This document shows, in pieces, positions 45,926 to 57,606 of a DNA stretch of 64,000 bases (positions are counted from its first letter, which is position 1; each line of letters starts with the position of its first letter). The position numbers and the translations under genes were made by a program. The DNA is from Cryptomeria japonica. Its lineage: Eukaryota; Streptophyta; Pinopsida; Cupressales; Cupressaceae. The notes beneath the pieces are model-generated. The model worked only from the letters and a program-made list of their open reading frames with translations, searched no databases and was not told where the DNA came from. The DNA lies in contig NC_081415.1 in the NCBI RefSeq assembly GCF_030272615.1, forward strand, positions 373,219,009-373,283,008, read 5' to 3'.

Positions 45926-47154
45926 TGTTAGGTCTTACTTGGAAGGCTAATGTACTGAGAGGGGAGGGGTGAATCAGTACTTTAAAACTTTTCTTTAAAA
46001 ACAATTTTACTGATAAACACAAACTATGTAATGCTGATCTAAAATATATAAAATACTAAAACATAATCATAAAAATAGCATGCATCAAAATGCCACTCCA
46101 TAACACAATGATTTTTGGTCACGCAGAAACTCTTGGTTAGAGAGAAAAACTGTGGTGGGGATGACACCCACAACTTCACTACTGCAGTAATCAAGATTGC
46201 TCGGTTAGAGCTACATGTTTAGTCATTTTTGATAGCTTACCCTGTTAGGAGTATAAATATCTTTAGATCTACCTTGCTAAAGGATTTTACAAACACTTCT
46301 ACAAAATGTTGTACCTGGTTAAAGGCTTTACAATTTATAGACTTTATTAGAGTCTTTTACCCTGTTAGAGATTTCTATTACAACTTAATATTTCAATCAA
46401 AATCTTTACAAAATATTTGCAACTTCACATCTGAAATGTTATAGGAGACTCTATGTGCTCAATATAAAATTACCTTGCTCATAGCATTCCTTGGTAATTG
46501 ATAAATCAACTCAGTAACCACTTCTGTATTCTCTATTCCTTAAACTGTTCTTTGAAACCTTCTCGGTAACCTGTGATTATCTTTGTCAATCTTATTCCTT
46601 CATACCTGACTTAATCATTCCTTCATCTCTCTTCTCTTGATTGACCTTACATGTCACCTCTTTTCATGTACTCAAATCATTCTGTTTATATAGATCTCTG
46701 AGATGATGATCTATTCATGCTTCAATCATACAAACATGTTTTATTGAATGAATAAACATAAAAATTATTTCATTGGATATTCTTCCTCAAAATCATACAA
46801 AATCTTTAAATGCAATTTCCTATGTAGTAACGGTTTCATCTTCTCGAATTATGTAACACGTTTCACATGTGTGTCTAGGTTCATTGAATATGGTAACACG
46901 TTTTCACTTGGTTCAAATTAAATCAATATACCTTCTTTGCTACTTGGTAAACATATAAACCTTACTTGGTAGATAGTTTGCATATGTCTCGGTTCATAGC
47001 TCGATGTGTATCAACTCGGTGACCTGTCTTTCTTCTATAACTAAAACCGGTGACCTTGGTGTTTACCGACTAGAATTTTCGATAGTATTAACCAACTAGA
47101 GTATATAGAATGACTTTGGGCATAAAACTAATGACAACTTAGTAAATAGCAACA
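45926..47154 (-). repeat. 5' LTR of the inner element
   Basis: It pairs with 39154-40382 and has identical length. Its last 207 bp are part of a later tandem duplication. Confidence 0.95.
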
Positions 47155-47652
47155 GGATTGGTTGAATGGATCGGAATACTAAGAGGGAGGGAATTAGTAT
47201 TCCCACAAATGGTGTAGGAGAACCTAACACAAAGGCACAAAAGGAGTCTATAAGAGGATAAAAATCATTTCATAAGTATATTCAATTACATTTTCATTTG
47301 TAAACATATAAACCTTACTTGGTAGACAGTTTGCATATGTCTTGGTTCACAGCTTGGTGTGTATCAACTCGGTGACTTGTCTTTCTTCTATAACTAAAAC
47401 CGGTGACCTTGGTGTTTACCGACTAGACTTTTCGGTAGTATTAACCGACTAGAGTATATAGAATTACTTTGGGCATAAAACTAATGACAACTTAGTAAAT
47501 AGCAACAGGATTGGTTGAATGGATCGAAATACTAAGAGGGAGGGAATCAGTATTCCCACAAATGGTGTAGGAGAACCTAACACAAAGGCACAAAAGGAGT
47601 CTGTAAGAGGATAAAAATCATTTCATAAGTATATTCAATTACATTTTCATTT
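46948..47652. repeat. Tandem duplication of about 353 bp spanning three nested elements
   Basis: Unit 1 is 46948-47299 and unit 2 is 47300-47652. Each contains the last 207 bp of the inner copia LTR, 58 bp of the outer LTR and the first 87 bp of the solo LTR. The junction shares GTAA with both ends. The copies differ by several substitutions, so it is not recent. Confidence 0.92.
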
Positions 47653-48819
47653 GTAATTTCATTTTGAGTCAATATGAATCAATATGTAAGGCTAAAAGAG
47701 CCCATTGCAATGAGTTGTCCAAGTTGTCCTAATAAGGTCTTGAATTAGTCATTTGGTAAAATTTGTATAAAATAGACTTGGAGGGGTAAAATGGTGACAA
47801 AAATACATTATTATTCCATCCTAATATGTTTTGAAGGTTCTTTTTAAGGTTTAAAATCATTTGAATCAAAAGTTGTAAAAGTTGTAAAATGCAACTTTTC
47901 AGAAGTTGTAAAAAGACCAAAATGGGAAGTTGTATGGTCATAAGAGGAAGTTGGGTAGTTGTAACTTCCACGTGAAGATGAAAATACTATAAAACCTCTC
48001 TAATGGTCATTCATAAGGGTATGTAAAAATTGGAAAAGGAATTGGAAAGCATTGGAAATATTTTGGTATCATATTTTCATTGTTTTCAATCTCTTGTTTT
48101 GTGGTCTTGAAAGTTTTCCTCTTGTTTCCAAGCCTTGTATAGCCATGTACAGCCTGGAAACAAGTGTATTTCTATAATTATAGTGTATTATATTGAATCA
48201 TATTTAAATTTCTTTTGGTTTGAGTTTATTTCATGCATTTTTGAGAAAGTTATGAGAATTTTGGTGAAAACTGTTTGGAACTACCCAAAGCCTGATTCAT
48301 AGCGACCAGTTTTGGGGTAATCATCATAACATTGGATTTAACCAATGGATATTTCTATAACTTGGAGAAAAGTTCTATAACTAGAATTTATATAATCTTA
48401 CTAGAGTGATTGTCCTGGTGATTAATATTTTAAGAGTTATTAATTACTGTAATTTCATGACCAAAATAGAGTAAATTTCATAGGTTGGGAAAATTCTTGG
48501 TTTTCATTTGAAAGAAATGAATAGATGAAGGGTTTAAATGATTCATATTTAATGCATAATATATGTATCTACAATCATTAAATATTTATATCTATGGAGA
48601 ATATTTGATAATGGTTATTTGATTGATGATTTTGTTGGGAAATATATGACAGTGCCTCTAACATGTTGGAAGATTTGTGTTGATAATTGAACTTCACGAA
48701 TGATTTGAGGTTCTTGGTTGGATTTCCATGATGCTCTACATCAACAAAATCTAAAACATTCTTCCAATTTTTGAACCTTTTGCTGGTATATTAATTAAGC
48801 TCATTAACATGAAATAACA
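47213..48819 (+). mobile_element. Solo LTR inserted in the outer element's left LTR
   Basis: It runs from TGTAGGAGAACC to ATAACA, flanked by aatgg (47208-47212) and aatgt (48820-48824), a 4-of-5 target duplication. The outer LTR resumes on both sides when compared with 53310-53350. Because of the tandem duplication the head occurs twice; the full copy is 47566-48819 (1254 bp). A TATA-like actataaaacc near 47986 suggests + strand transcription. No internal region is present. Confidence 0.65.
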
Positions 48820-49894
48820 AATGTATAATAAATAAGAAACACAACCACAAAAGGAACACCAGACTTTATACATGGAAAACCCAAATGGGAAAAACCATAG
48901 AGAGTATTGGCTCTCAAGACAATATAACTAGTTATATGGTGTTTATAAAATGGGGTGGCGCACTGCCAAAATACAAAAGCGTCTTACTATCAGAATTCTC
49001 ACTGCAATAGATATAAATGAATTGAGGAAATTTATATCTTCAAATGTATGAAATTAGTTCCAGGTCAAGCTCAAATCACAACTCATAAATCTTACAGTAG
49101 ATCTAGTAAAAGATATATGTACCTCTATCCACAAACACCTACAGTAGATCCAGTGAAGGATTACTGCATTGCTCAACCCAACCAATCACTTGTAGCAGAT
49201 CCAGTAAAGGATTATTGCACTGTTGTCTAAACTCTGAATCTACTCCAATTGCTTCATTGTCCACAACTCACACTACACACATTTCACCCTTCCATCTACC
49301 ACTTCTCATCATACATATCACACTCTACTACTCTTCTTCATATATACTGGAAAGCTTATACACCAGGATAATATGTTAGCCAAGCACAAGCAATATGCTG
49401 CTTGAAACAATACGTTATCCAATAAAGCCTTAACCAAAAACATGGTAACAAAGTTAGCCTCCACAAGGTCTCCACATGCTTCCTTCACACATTTTTTTTA
49501 CTAATGCATACACCTTAATTACCAGAATAGAACAGGGGTCAACTAGACCCATAAATACGAACCCATCCGCACAACAACTCCAAACTCCAAGATACAGACA
49601 CCACACATACCACAGATGTTGGAACACAAAATATGATAGATACAACTAATATAACTAACATGGCAAATGTGAGAACACACAACTAATATCAAGACAAAAT
49701 ATAAACCAAAATTAGCATAACTCAAGATTCTGGAGATGGGGATCTTTAGAAAATTTCTCTAGTAGATCATATCTCATACCTTTCTTCCAACAATACCAAA
49801 ATAACAACACCAATATCATACACCATTTGGTCCAAATCGGATAACCAGATTTGACATCAATGACAACAATGATAGTATTCACACAAGTCTAACA
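48820..49894 (-). repeat. Main body of the outer element's left (3') LTR
   Basis: It aligns with 53320-54402 (shared aaacccaaatgggaaaaacc, atataactagttata and agtattcasacaagtc). It ends gtctaaca at 49894. Confidence 0.9.
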
Positions 49895-49907
49895 ATCTAC
49901 CCCTTTT
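49895..49907 (-). promoter_or_regulatory. Polypurine tract of the outer element
   Basis: On the - strand aaaaggggtagat abuts TGTTAGAC, the LTR start. Confidence 0.7.
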
Positions 49908-50140
49908 TCATTAATGGAAAAAAATCTCAAAAAGAAACTTATCTACATATGAATCCCCCTAACTCATATATCTCCTTATTTCTCCTATACAAATACCTTA
50001 CTCCATTTTCCTTTCTCCTCCTTTGACATCAAGGACAAAGGATACCTTTGATGAAAGTGAAAAGAAAGAATGAAAATGAATCTACAAAAAGAATGTCAAA
50101 ATTGAGTACCAACCCAAAAGAATTTTCAATTGCTCTTCTT

Positions 50141-51874
50141 CTAAAATATTAGTTTGTACTTTTCCTTAAGTTCTGGAAGAACTTCCTTGGAATGAAAAAC
50201 CAATTTAATGCTCACTAATAAAATTATGCATTCTATCAACAAATCGACATCATGAGAAAAGTTGTCTAGAGTAGACGGATTTTGCTCATGCTCAACTACA
50301 CTATCAAGCAATACTAAGAAATGCTCCAATTTTGCCTCAACTATCTCTTTCACTTTCCGGAAAACAGTCACAAAATCTTCTCTTTATCTTTGCAAAATAA
50401 ATAATTCAGCCTAAAGAGAATTTATCTTTTTCCTCTACTCTCCATCCTTGTCACTCATAAAATCAAATGACTTTCCCAAGGAGCTCAATTAATCTTCGAT
50501 AGCATCAATATTTGCCTTATGATTTACTGTAGTTGTTGACCATGAAATACAATGCATGTAAACTCTACTAACACTACTGGTACATTCTCTTATTTGATAT
50601 ATACATACAAACAACACTCTTTGTGCATCATTTCACTTCTTCAAAAAACTCTGCATATCATCACCTTTTTCTTCTAGATCTTCAACATCAATGGGTTGAT
50701 CAATCAATTTTTCTTTAACACTCTCAAATAGGGATTCTAGAAGCACATTACTAACATCTTCAATCTTGATATTGTTCAGAACCAAATGATTTATTAGAAC
50801 ATTCTCAATTCCATTTGACTCAATAGAAGTCAGCCACATCTTTCCAATCTTCCTTATTCCATCTGCACTGCCAATGATCTCCAACAAATTGGTCTCATCA
50901 TCAAATTCTTTTGCTTCCTATTTTGCAACAACCATCTCTCCCTTAGCCATAGGAGATTCCAAATCTTCAATTATCACAATGTCTTTTTCTTTATGATCCT
51001 TCTTACTCTTCTTAGATTCTGAGGTATAGGAAGGCACATAATCTCTCCTTTTTCTCTTTCTATAGGATGAACCTTCTCTAGCAGAACCGGTAGCAGGGGA
51101 TATCGGACCAACACTCCACATATCTAGAAAATATTTGAAATAAACATTGCATGCATCCTCTTTCTTTTTCAATCCATTCAAATATCTAAATATTTTCCTC
51201 ACAACCGGAATACCAGATTCTCATATCATATTCTCCTTAGCCACAAGGGATCCCAGACAATACATAGCTAAGAAAACAACCATTGATCCAAACCAGGAGG
51301 GGTAACCTTTCTCTTTTGACATCTTGATATTTTCTAACATTAAATCCCTTAGAAATTCACACAATTTGAACACAAAATCCTCCATAACAAGCATGTGTGC
51401 CATGTATACATCAATAGCCAAAGTGGAACCTTCCCTATTTCAGAAATAAATCTTGTAAGAAATGCAATATGCAACATACCTCACCATGAGATTGTTAATT
51501 TTGTCGATAATCAATAATCACTGATCACTCCTCACACCAATTAGGGTTTCAACTTGTTTATTCTTTATTTATTTCTTGACTGGAATGGATCCACTATCAC
51601 ATAAATCAATAACAACTAAAATAATCTCCTTTGTGATTGGATAGGAATTATCCAACATGATGCAATCATCCTGCACGTGGCTAAGAATTACTCTGATCAC
51701 CTCCTCATCATCAAACCAAGGAAATTCAGTCCATAGATTCAGTCCTTTATACTCTAACTCCTTGACCTTCTACAAATTTGCATCACTATCAGGGTTAAAT
51801 TCATCTAAAAATACCTTCTCCACAATCTAAAAGTCTCTGCAACTCAATTCTCCAACGACTATCTTGGCCTCCAT
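50141..51874 (-). pseudogene. ORF2 of the outer element, homologous to the inner element's ORF2
   Basis: Function unknown. It starts MEAKIVVGELSCRDF at 51874 and ends KYKLIF with a stop at 50141. The block KVKELEYKGLNLWTEFPWF, VIRVILSHVQDD, ITKEIILVV (about 51770-51590) parallels KVKGLTEALTYPRVFKP, VKFVLSRVHDN, ITKEIIHIITG in the inner ORF2. The C-terminal STLDNFSHDVDLLIE...KYKLIF parallels STLDGLITLSADIIV...KYNSIF. Between them are a basic linker (SYRKRKRRDYVPSYTSESKK, about 51050) and acidic helical stretches. At about 580 codons it is roughly half the inner ORF2, lacking much of the middle. It holds no RT or integrase motif. Confidence 0.62.
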
Positions 51875-52089
51875 TTTTATTTGATCTACTCTTTCTGCTC
51901 TAATGCTCTTTAACTATTCACAAGATCCTCAAACATGATAAAGAAAAAATATTTCAAACATCAATACTTATCTTGCCAAAAATCTCCTTTAGGGTTTTGT
52001 CACCAAAAAGTGTCTTGTCGATGATTTGAGCACAAAAAACCTCTAATTACTAGATAGCCTCTCTAACACAGTCATTCTAAACGAATGAC
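51875..52089 (-). other. Spacer between ORF1 and ORF2 of the outer element
   Basis: No motif seen. Confidence 0.4.
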
Positions 52090-53184
52090 ATGATCCACTC
52101 AAAATGGAGGGAAACAAAGGATTTTCCTCCAAGAACTCTCCCTGAGCTGAAGCAATATGCTCAGTTATCGGAGGAAGAGATGGCTGCAGTGGATTTCGAT
52201 ACACCAAGATCGCTTCCATTATTCACTTCCTTCTTTCTCCAAACCAAGATTTCCTTTTTCTTTGATCCATTAGCCTTCATTTCACTCTTCTCAACAATCT
52301 TCTCCATATTTTCATTTCTACATTGATTAGCATAATGTTTGTTTTTCTTGCACTTATAACAATTGATGTTCTTTTGCATTGAATTTACTGAATGTGTTCT
52401 AGATCTACACTAATTATCTTTGTGACCATAACCATTGCATGTATGACAATATCCATGAAAGTTATTATTCACTTTATTTTCTCCAACTAGATTATGATTA
52501 TGACAATAGTTAACTTTATGACCAAACCTCTTGATATTGTAACATTGAATGTTTCTACAGTTTGCAGTCTTATGACCAAATTTATTGCATTGAAAACAAT
52601 AGCCATTAAATGATGGGTACCTTTGTGCATTTAGTTTATGAACCGACAACCTCCTTACATTAGTACTTTAATTCTAGGTCTTGCTTGCATCTTCTAATTT
52701 ATTCTCAGCTTCTACCTTAGCTTCTTTTCTTTTCTCTTTGGCATCTTGATTTGAACTTTCACTAGGCTGAAATCCAAGTCCAGTCTTGTCTAAATGAGCT
52801 TTCTGCATGCTGATCAATTCTTCCAAGAGCTTACTATCAAGAATTTTATTCTCTACCTTCAACTTCTTCACTTTTTGTTCTAGCTTCTCACATTCTTCAG
52901 TGTTCAACTTGATTGATTCCTTCAGGGTTTCCTTTGTCTTTTTCTTCTCCTCAATTTTCTACATTAGATCTTTAATAGTCTCATTTGCCTTCTTCAACTG
53001 ATTGTTAAATTCCTTATGCCTCAATTTGAATTTCTAGATTTTCTACCTCAGCTTCTACACACATTCATTTGCTACCTTCACATTCTCTTTCAATTCCTCA
53101 TTCTCAGATTCAACACTTTCCAGATCTTCAAGGGTGGTCTGTAATTACTCATCCAATTGAAATTCTCTAGTCATACTCATATGT
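52090..53184 (-). pseudogene. gag: ORF1 of the outer element: coiled coil plus CCHC array
   Basis: The start MSMTREFQLDE lies about 60 bp after the mutated primer site. Heptad-like charged sequence follows (LEDLESVESENEELKENVKV, EECEKLEQKVKKLKVENKIL), then knuckles CFQCNKFGHKTANC, CYNIKRFGHKVNYC, CHTCNGYGHKDN with a stop before the last Cys, and CYKCKKNKHYANQC. The phrases FNGYCFQCNKFGH and FHGYCHTCNGYGH repeat the GYC spacing of the inner element's ORF1. Several stops interrupt it. Confidence 0.73.
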
Positions 53185-53245
53185 GCTATGATTGAACCAA
53201 TAAGGATCTTCCTCAAGTTGTTAATCTTTCAAGCAAGGGACCAAA

Positions 53246-53258
53246 GCTCTAATATTTA
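53246..53258 (-). promoter_or_regulatory. Decayed primer binding site of the outer element
   Basis: gctctaatattta aligns with gctctgataccaa at the position expected next to the LTR at 53260; the differences are transitions. Confidence 0.6.
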
Positions 53259-53259
53259 T

Positions 53260-54402
53260 TATTGGATTGGTTGAATGGAACAAAATACTGAGAGGGGGTG
53301 AATTAGCATTCCCACATATTCTAAAACAAGAAAAACAGCCACAAAGGGAACACCAAACTTTATACGTGGAAAGCCCAAATGGGAAAAACCATAGAGAGTG
53401 TTATCTCTCAAGATAATATAACTAGTTATAAAGTGTTTACAAAATGGAGTGGTTCACTGCCGGATGACTCGCTATTAAAAAACAAAAGCAACTTATGTCG
53501 GAATGCTCACTACAATAGATATAAATGAATGGAGGAAAGTTGCATCTACAAACACATAAAATCATTTCCAGGTCAACCTCAGATCACAAATCACAAATGT
53601 TATAGTAGATCTAGTAAAGGATATTGGTACCTCTATCCATAAACACCTACAATAGATCTAGTGAAAGATTATTGCACCGCTCTACCGAACCAATCACTTG
53701 TAGCAAATTCAATAAAGGATTACTGAACTCTTATCCACACTTTGACTCTACTCCAACTGCTTCATTGTGCACAACTTGCACTACACACATTGGACCCTTT
53801 CATCTACCACTTCTCATCATACATCTCACACTCTATTACTCTTCTTCATATATACCAGAAAGCTTATACACCGGGATAATATGTCAGCCAAGCACAAGCA
53901 ATATGCTGCTTGGAGCAACACGTTATCCAATAAATCCTTAACAAAAAACATGATAATAAAGTCGACCTCTGCAAAATCTCCACATGATTCCTTCACACAT
54001 TTAATTTATTGATGCATACACCTTAATTATTGGAACAAAACAAGGGCCACCCAGACCAATAGATACAGACCCATAAGCACAACAACTCCAAACTCCAAGA
54101 TATAGATACCACGCATACCACAAATGTCAGAACAAAAAGTATGATAGATACAATTGATATATTTGACATGATAGATTCCAGAATACATAATTTATATCGG
54201 GATAGAATATAAACCAAAATAAGCATAACTCAAGATTTTGGAGATGAGGATCTTCTAGAAATGACTCTAGTAGATCATATCTCATACCTTTCTTCCAATA
54301 ATACCAAAACTGCAACACCAACATCATACAACATCTGGTCCAAACCTGATAACCAAATTTGACATCAATAAAAATAATGATAGTATTCAGACAAGTCTAA
54401 CA
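53260..54402 (-). repeat. 5' LTR of the outer element
   Basis: It runs from TATTGGATTGGTTGAATGG (TG decayed to TA) to gtctaaca at 54402 and pairs with the split left LTR. Confidence 0.88.
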
Positions 54403-54750
54403 ATCGACACATATATGGTCAAAGTGCAAGCTAGGGGCTAGGGACATTGTAGATGTGATAAACAACTGTAGTAGGTAGGATGACCAATCAAATTGATAGA
54501 ATCTAGCTATTTACCCAATAAGATAAAAAAAGTAGCAATTGATGAAGTGGATAAAGTTGATAAAGCTATTAGATATGATATATGAAAGTTGATAAATCTT
54601 GATAGGATATAAGCAAGCTGATAAAGTTGATACTGATATGATTGCATTTTGTGATTGCAAGTTGATTTAGTATTGTTGGATTTATGGGAGAGATTGCAAC
54701 CATAGTTAATCAAGGATGACCATGTGCTAATAGGATCAGTGGGAAAATAG
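54403..54750. other. Sequence right of the copia nest, no gene recognised
   Basis: AT-rich; a short series of gttgataaa words (54550-54640). It may contain decayed upstream coding sequence of the plant mobile domain relic. Confidence 0.35.
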
Positions 54751-55640
54751 TACATAAAGTGTATGCCTGAGATTAGGGAAAATCTAGGATTGTTGTCTGC
54801 ATTGGTTGAGCAATTATAGAATAAGACTAGTTCTTTCAACCTGTTGACAAGAGAGATGTTCATCACCCTAGAGGATGTCTACCATATTTTACACCTTCCT
54901 ATCCATGGTGAGATAGTTGTTTATGATATACACCATGGAGATGTGGATGCTCTACATCAAGTGATTGACAATAACATCCTAGAGATCAAAGGGAACCATG
55001 TTAGCTGGGAAGAGATGGTTGACTATGGAGTAGTACTACTAGTAATTTTGGGAGGAGTGATCAATGGGTACAATTACCCAAACATGATGACACATGGGAT
55101 GTTATTTGGGTGGGCACGAGCTTTAGATATGATGGTGATAGAGGGGACTCAATTTGTATGGGGACATTACCTATTGGCTCATTTATATAATGATTTGCAT
55201 CAATTTTTATATTTAGGTGTGTGTTAACCTTATTTTGGGTTTATCTATGGGCAACATTTTCTATATTTTAGTGATCCTACCCTTTTTGTTTTGCCAGCTT
55301 TCCCTCTCTCATACATCAAGCGAGATATATGTTTGCTCGGCGGGGGTTCTGATCGCTCGCCTTTCCTGTTTCAGTTTTGCATTAGCATCGAGCTACCATG
55401 TGGCATGGGTTTTCATGACACGACATTTCTCTCGGTTTGCCCATCATTTTTTGATCATGATTCTCTTGTTGTGTGGTTGCAAAGGTTAGCAGAGCATCAT
55501 GGGACTAACAACTTCAAGGGTAGTTTGTTGGGTATGGCCTGGAGGTATGCCACGCCATATGTAATGGAAGGCGGTGGAATCGACAAGTTTGTTAGCGAGC
55601 CTGAGGCTCTATTTATGTTAGTTTTTTCCTTTTTGTAAGG
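54751..55640 (+). pseudogene. Plant mobile domain (PMD) protein relic
   Basis: The frame from 54751 gives EIRENLGLLSALVEQL, a TAG at 54817-54819 where the family usually has Trp, then TREMFITLEDVYHILHLPIH, GNHVSWEEMVDYGVVLLVI, HGMLFGWARALDMMV and EGTQFVWGHYLLAHLYNDLH. This order (xGExTITLxDV, LPxxG, W-x3-EGTxFxWG-x2-LAxLYxDL) is that of the plant mobile domain, found in both host and transposon genes. A stop at 55225 can be bypassed by a candidate 81-bp intron (GT at 55217, AG ending 55297) after which the frame stays open to 55638. The downstream part is not recognised. It could be a captured domain of a transposon or a dead host gene. Confidence 0.65.
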
Positions 55641-56217
55641 GTTCAGAACTTTTAAGAAAAATGATTAAGTTTCTTAGTAGGAATTTCGGCCTTTTAAGTT
55701 TTTATTGTTATCTGAAAGAGATCAATCAAACTGTGCCTACGACCTTTGTGATCTCTCTTTTTGATATGCTCTGATGGTTCTTTTATGTGCTTTTTATTAG
55801 GATCCCAATAACTTTGGGAATATATATCTAAGATTATATTGATTAAACTATGTTTTGCACTTGTTATCTGGTAGATGCATGATGGATATTTCTTTATGTT
55901 ACAAGGAAATTTGATTGTATCTTAGTTGTGTTTCTGATTCAGACTTGTAGATTATTGAATGGGCTCAAAAACCATATGTATTTGGGTTTTTGTATACTCA
56001 TGTCTTCTTAGAAAATGCTCTGGCATATCACCTCAGTAGTTCAGTTTTATTATTTTTTGAGTGTTTTATTCTTCTCCCTTTTCTCAAAAACATAAGGAAG
56101 AGCCAACTTCTCAATCCTAGAGGTCATTCAATGAACCCTACGCAATTGGTCCCCCATCACTGAAATTCCCATAAGACTGTTTGTTTTCCAAGGTAAAATT
56201 TAGAGTCAACAGTTCTT
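55641..56217 (+). other. Probable 5' LTR end or leader of the second Tat element
   Basis: AT-rich and non-coding. It precedes the primer-site-like sequence at 56221; an LTR end in CA near 56207 (gagtcaaca) is possible. The partner LTR lies beyond the window. Confidence 0.35.
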
Positions 56218-56220
56218 TTT

Positions 56221-56240
56221 CTAGCACACCCAGTGGGACC
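56221..56240 (+). promoter_or_regulatory. Probable primer binding site region of the second Tat element
   Basis: ctagcacacccagtgggacc resembles the tggcgcccaccgtggggcc block that follows the 5' LTR in plant Tat-lineage elements. It lies about 190 bp upstream of gag. Confidence 0.45.
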
Positions 56241-56410
56241 ATTACTTCTCAATAAATTCAAGCCAGTATATGAGCCATAGACCCATTACTAGGAGCTAGA
56301 CAACTTTGAATCCCAATTTGCTCATTCCACCCCTGGTTAGCATTTATTAATTTGTTATCTCCTCTTCCCAGAACCTTCCTAGTTCTTCTGCGACCATTCC
56401 TAGTGTAGTA

Positions 56411-57606
56411 ATGGCTCAGTTTACACCTAGATATTTTGTGACATGGGATAATGGAAGTCCTCTCATTCCTCCAGTCTTTCCCATCATATGGGCCCAAATC
56501 CCCTCTATTGCACTGAAAGTGGTTCGTAAGTTTACTGGAGAATGTTCTAAAACTCCTAGAGAACACTTGCAAGATATAGCCAATGTCTACACAGTCCATA
56601 GTATAACCGAACAGAATGTAGCTTTGAGATTTCTTGTGACATCTTTTAAAGGAAGAGCTCTAGATTGCTACAGATCACTCGCTCTGAATTCTATAGGCGA
56701 CTGGGATCAGCTGGGCGACCATTTTTTCTAGAGATCCTCTGACAAAGTGGATAGGTCATCTTTGATGCATCAGTTGATTACGATAAAGAAAGTGCCACAA
56801 GAAGCATTAACAGAGTTCAATTTATGTTTTCAAAGGACTTGGGAGCGGATACCCCTATCCGCCCATCCTCCCACTGACATGGCATTTGTTTACTATCTAA
56901 AGGCTTTCAACTCCTACATATCGGTGATGATTCAATATTTAGGCGGTAATACTCTCCCTCAAGCTTTCGACTTAGCTGTCTCCATAGAAAATAACCTGAT
57001 TGATGTAGGGAAGCTATCGCCATGACCGCTTATGCCTGTCTTTCCAGATCTATCCAATCAGCCAAATGGCCTAAGTGTCCCAGAACCAGTTGTTGCAAGT
57101 TCATCCACTCCCCAATCTATGTACACCTACCCTGGACCCTAGCAAGAACATCCACCTCCTCCCTCATCTATAGCTACAGAGGTCAATGATATGAAAAATT
57201 TGCTGAGATCCTTTTCAAATGAAATAGTCAATCCAAAAAGATCTCAAATTTCACCAGCTAGACCCCCTTTCCAACAAAATTACCAATCTAATAGACATGC
57301 TTATTAAAAAAACCAGTTTGCAAACAATCAAGTTGCTCTGAATCAATCAACTAGTCAGATAGTTCCCGTTCCCAATCCATTGCAAGCGGTCTACCCTAAC
57401 ACTGGTAAAGAGTTGACAATGGGACAAAATAACCTGGCAGATGATACCAACTCTTGGTGTTTTCCATGTAACAATGCACACACCCCAAGAAATTGTTTGA
57501 GAGGTAATCTACAATAAAAGCATGCAGAGCAGTGCTGCCAAGGTATGGCGATTGAAGACTCAGCCTATGTGGCCCCCGACATGGATAATGCATCTTTCAT
57601 TGCATA
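56411..57606 (+). pseudogene. gag: Gag of the second Tat element
   Basis: The start MAQFTPRYFVTWDNG is the first in-frame Met. The capsid region is clear: VRKFTGECSKTPREHLQDIA, FKGRALDCYRSL, SIGDWDQLGDHFF, then LMHQLITIKKVPQEALTEFN, FQRTWERIP and LPQAFDLAVSIENNLID. This is the retrotransposon gag fold of plant Tat elements. A single short zinc knuckle CFPCNNAHTPRNC (57456-57497) has the unusual spacing CX2CX3HX4C. Stops at about 56729, 57023, 57142, 57304, 57515 and 57606 break the frame. A downstream stretch to 58078 (SNYNLRSKR, MVEQLRKASNNISLWDLL) links gag to protease. Confidence 0.82.

Larger units (their letters stand above)
39154..47154 (-). mobile_element. Inner copia-related non-autonomous element with novel ORF2 (8001 bp)
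   Basis: Two LTRs of identical length, 39154-40382 and 45926-47154 (1229 bp each), start TGTTG and end CCTAACA in element orientation. Both flanks are GGATT, a perfect 5-bp target duplication. A tRNA-Met primer site (TTGGTATCAAAGCT on the - strand) is at 45911-45924 and a polypurine tract at 40383-40394. The internal region holds ORF1 (coiled coil, zinc knuckles) and a long unrecognised ORF2 instead of pol. Copia affinity rests on the primer site and LTR ends and on the ORF1 likeness to the RT-bearing copia at 19874-27587. Confidence 0.9.
39145..54402 (-). mobile_element. Outer copia-related non-autonomous element, with nested insertions
   Basis: The right LTR is 53260-54402 (1143 bp). The left LTR is recovered in three pieces: 39145-39153, 47155-47212 and 48820-49894, totalling about 1.14 kb when the inserted copia element, solo LTR and duplicated segment are removed. 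A mutated primer site lies at 53246-53258 and a polypurine tract at 49895-49907. The internal region (49895-53259) has ORF1 and ORF2 but no protease, integrase or RT. Flanks atcag and atcga agree at only 3 of 5 bases, so its target duplication is unproven. Confidence 0.75.
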
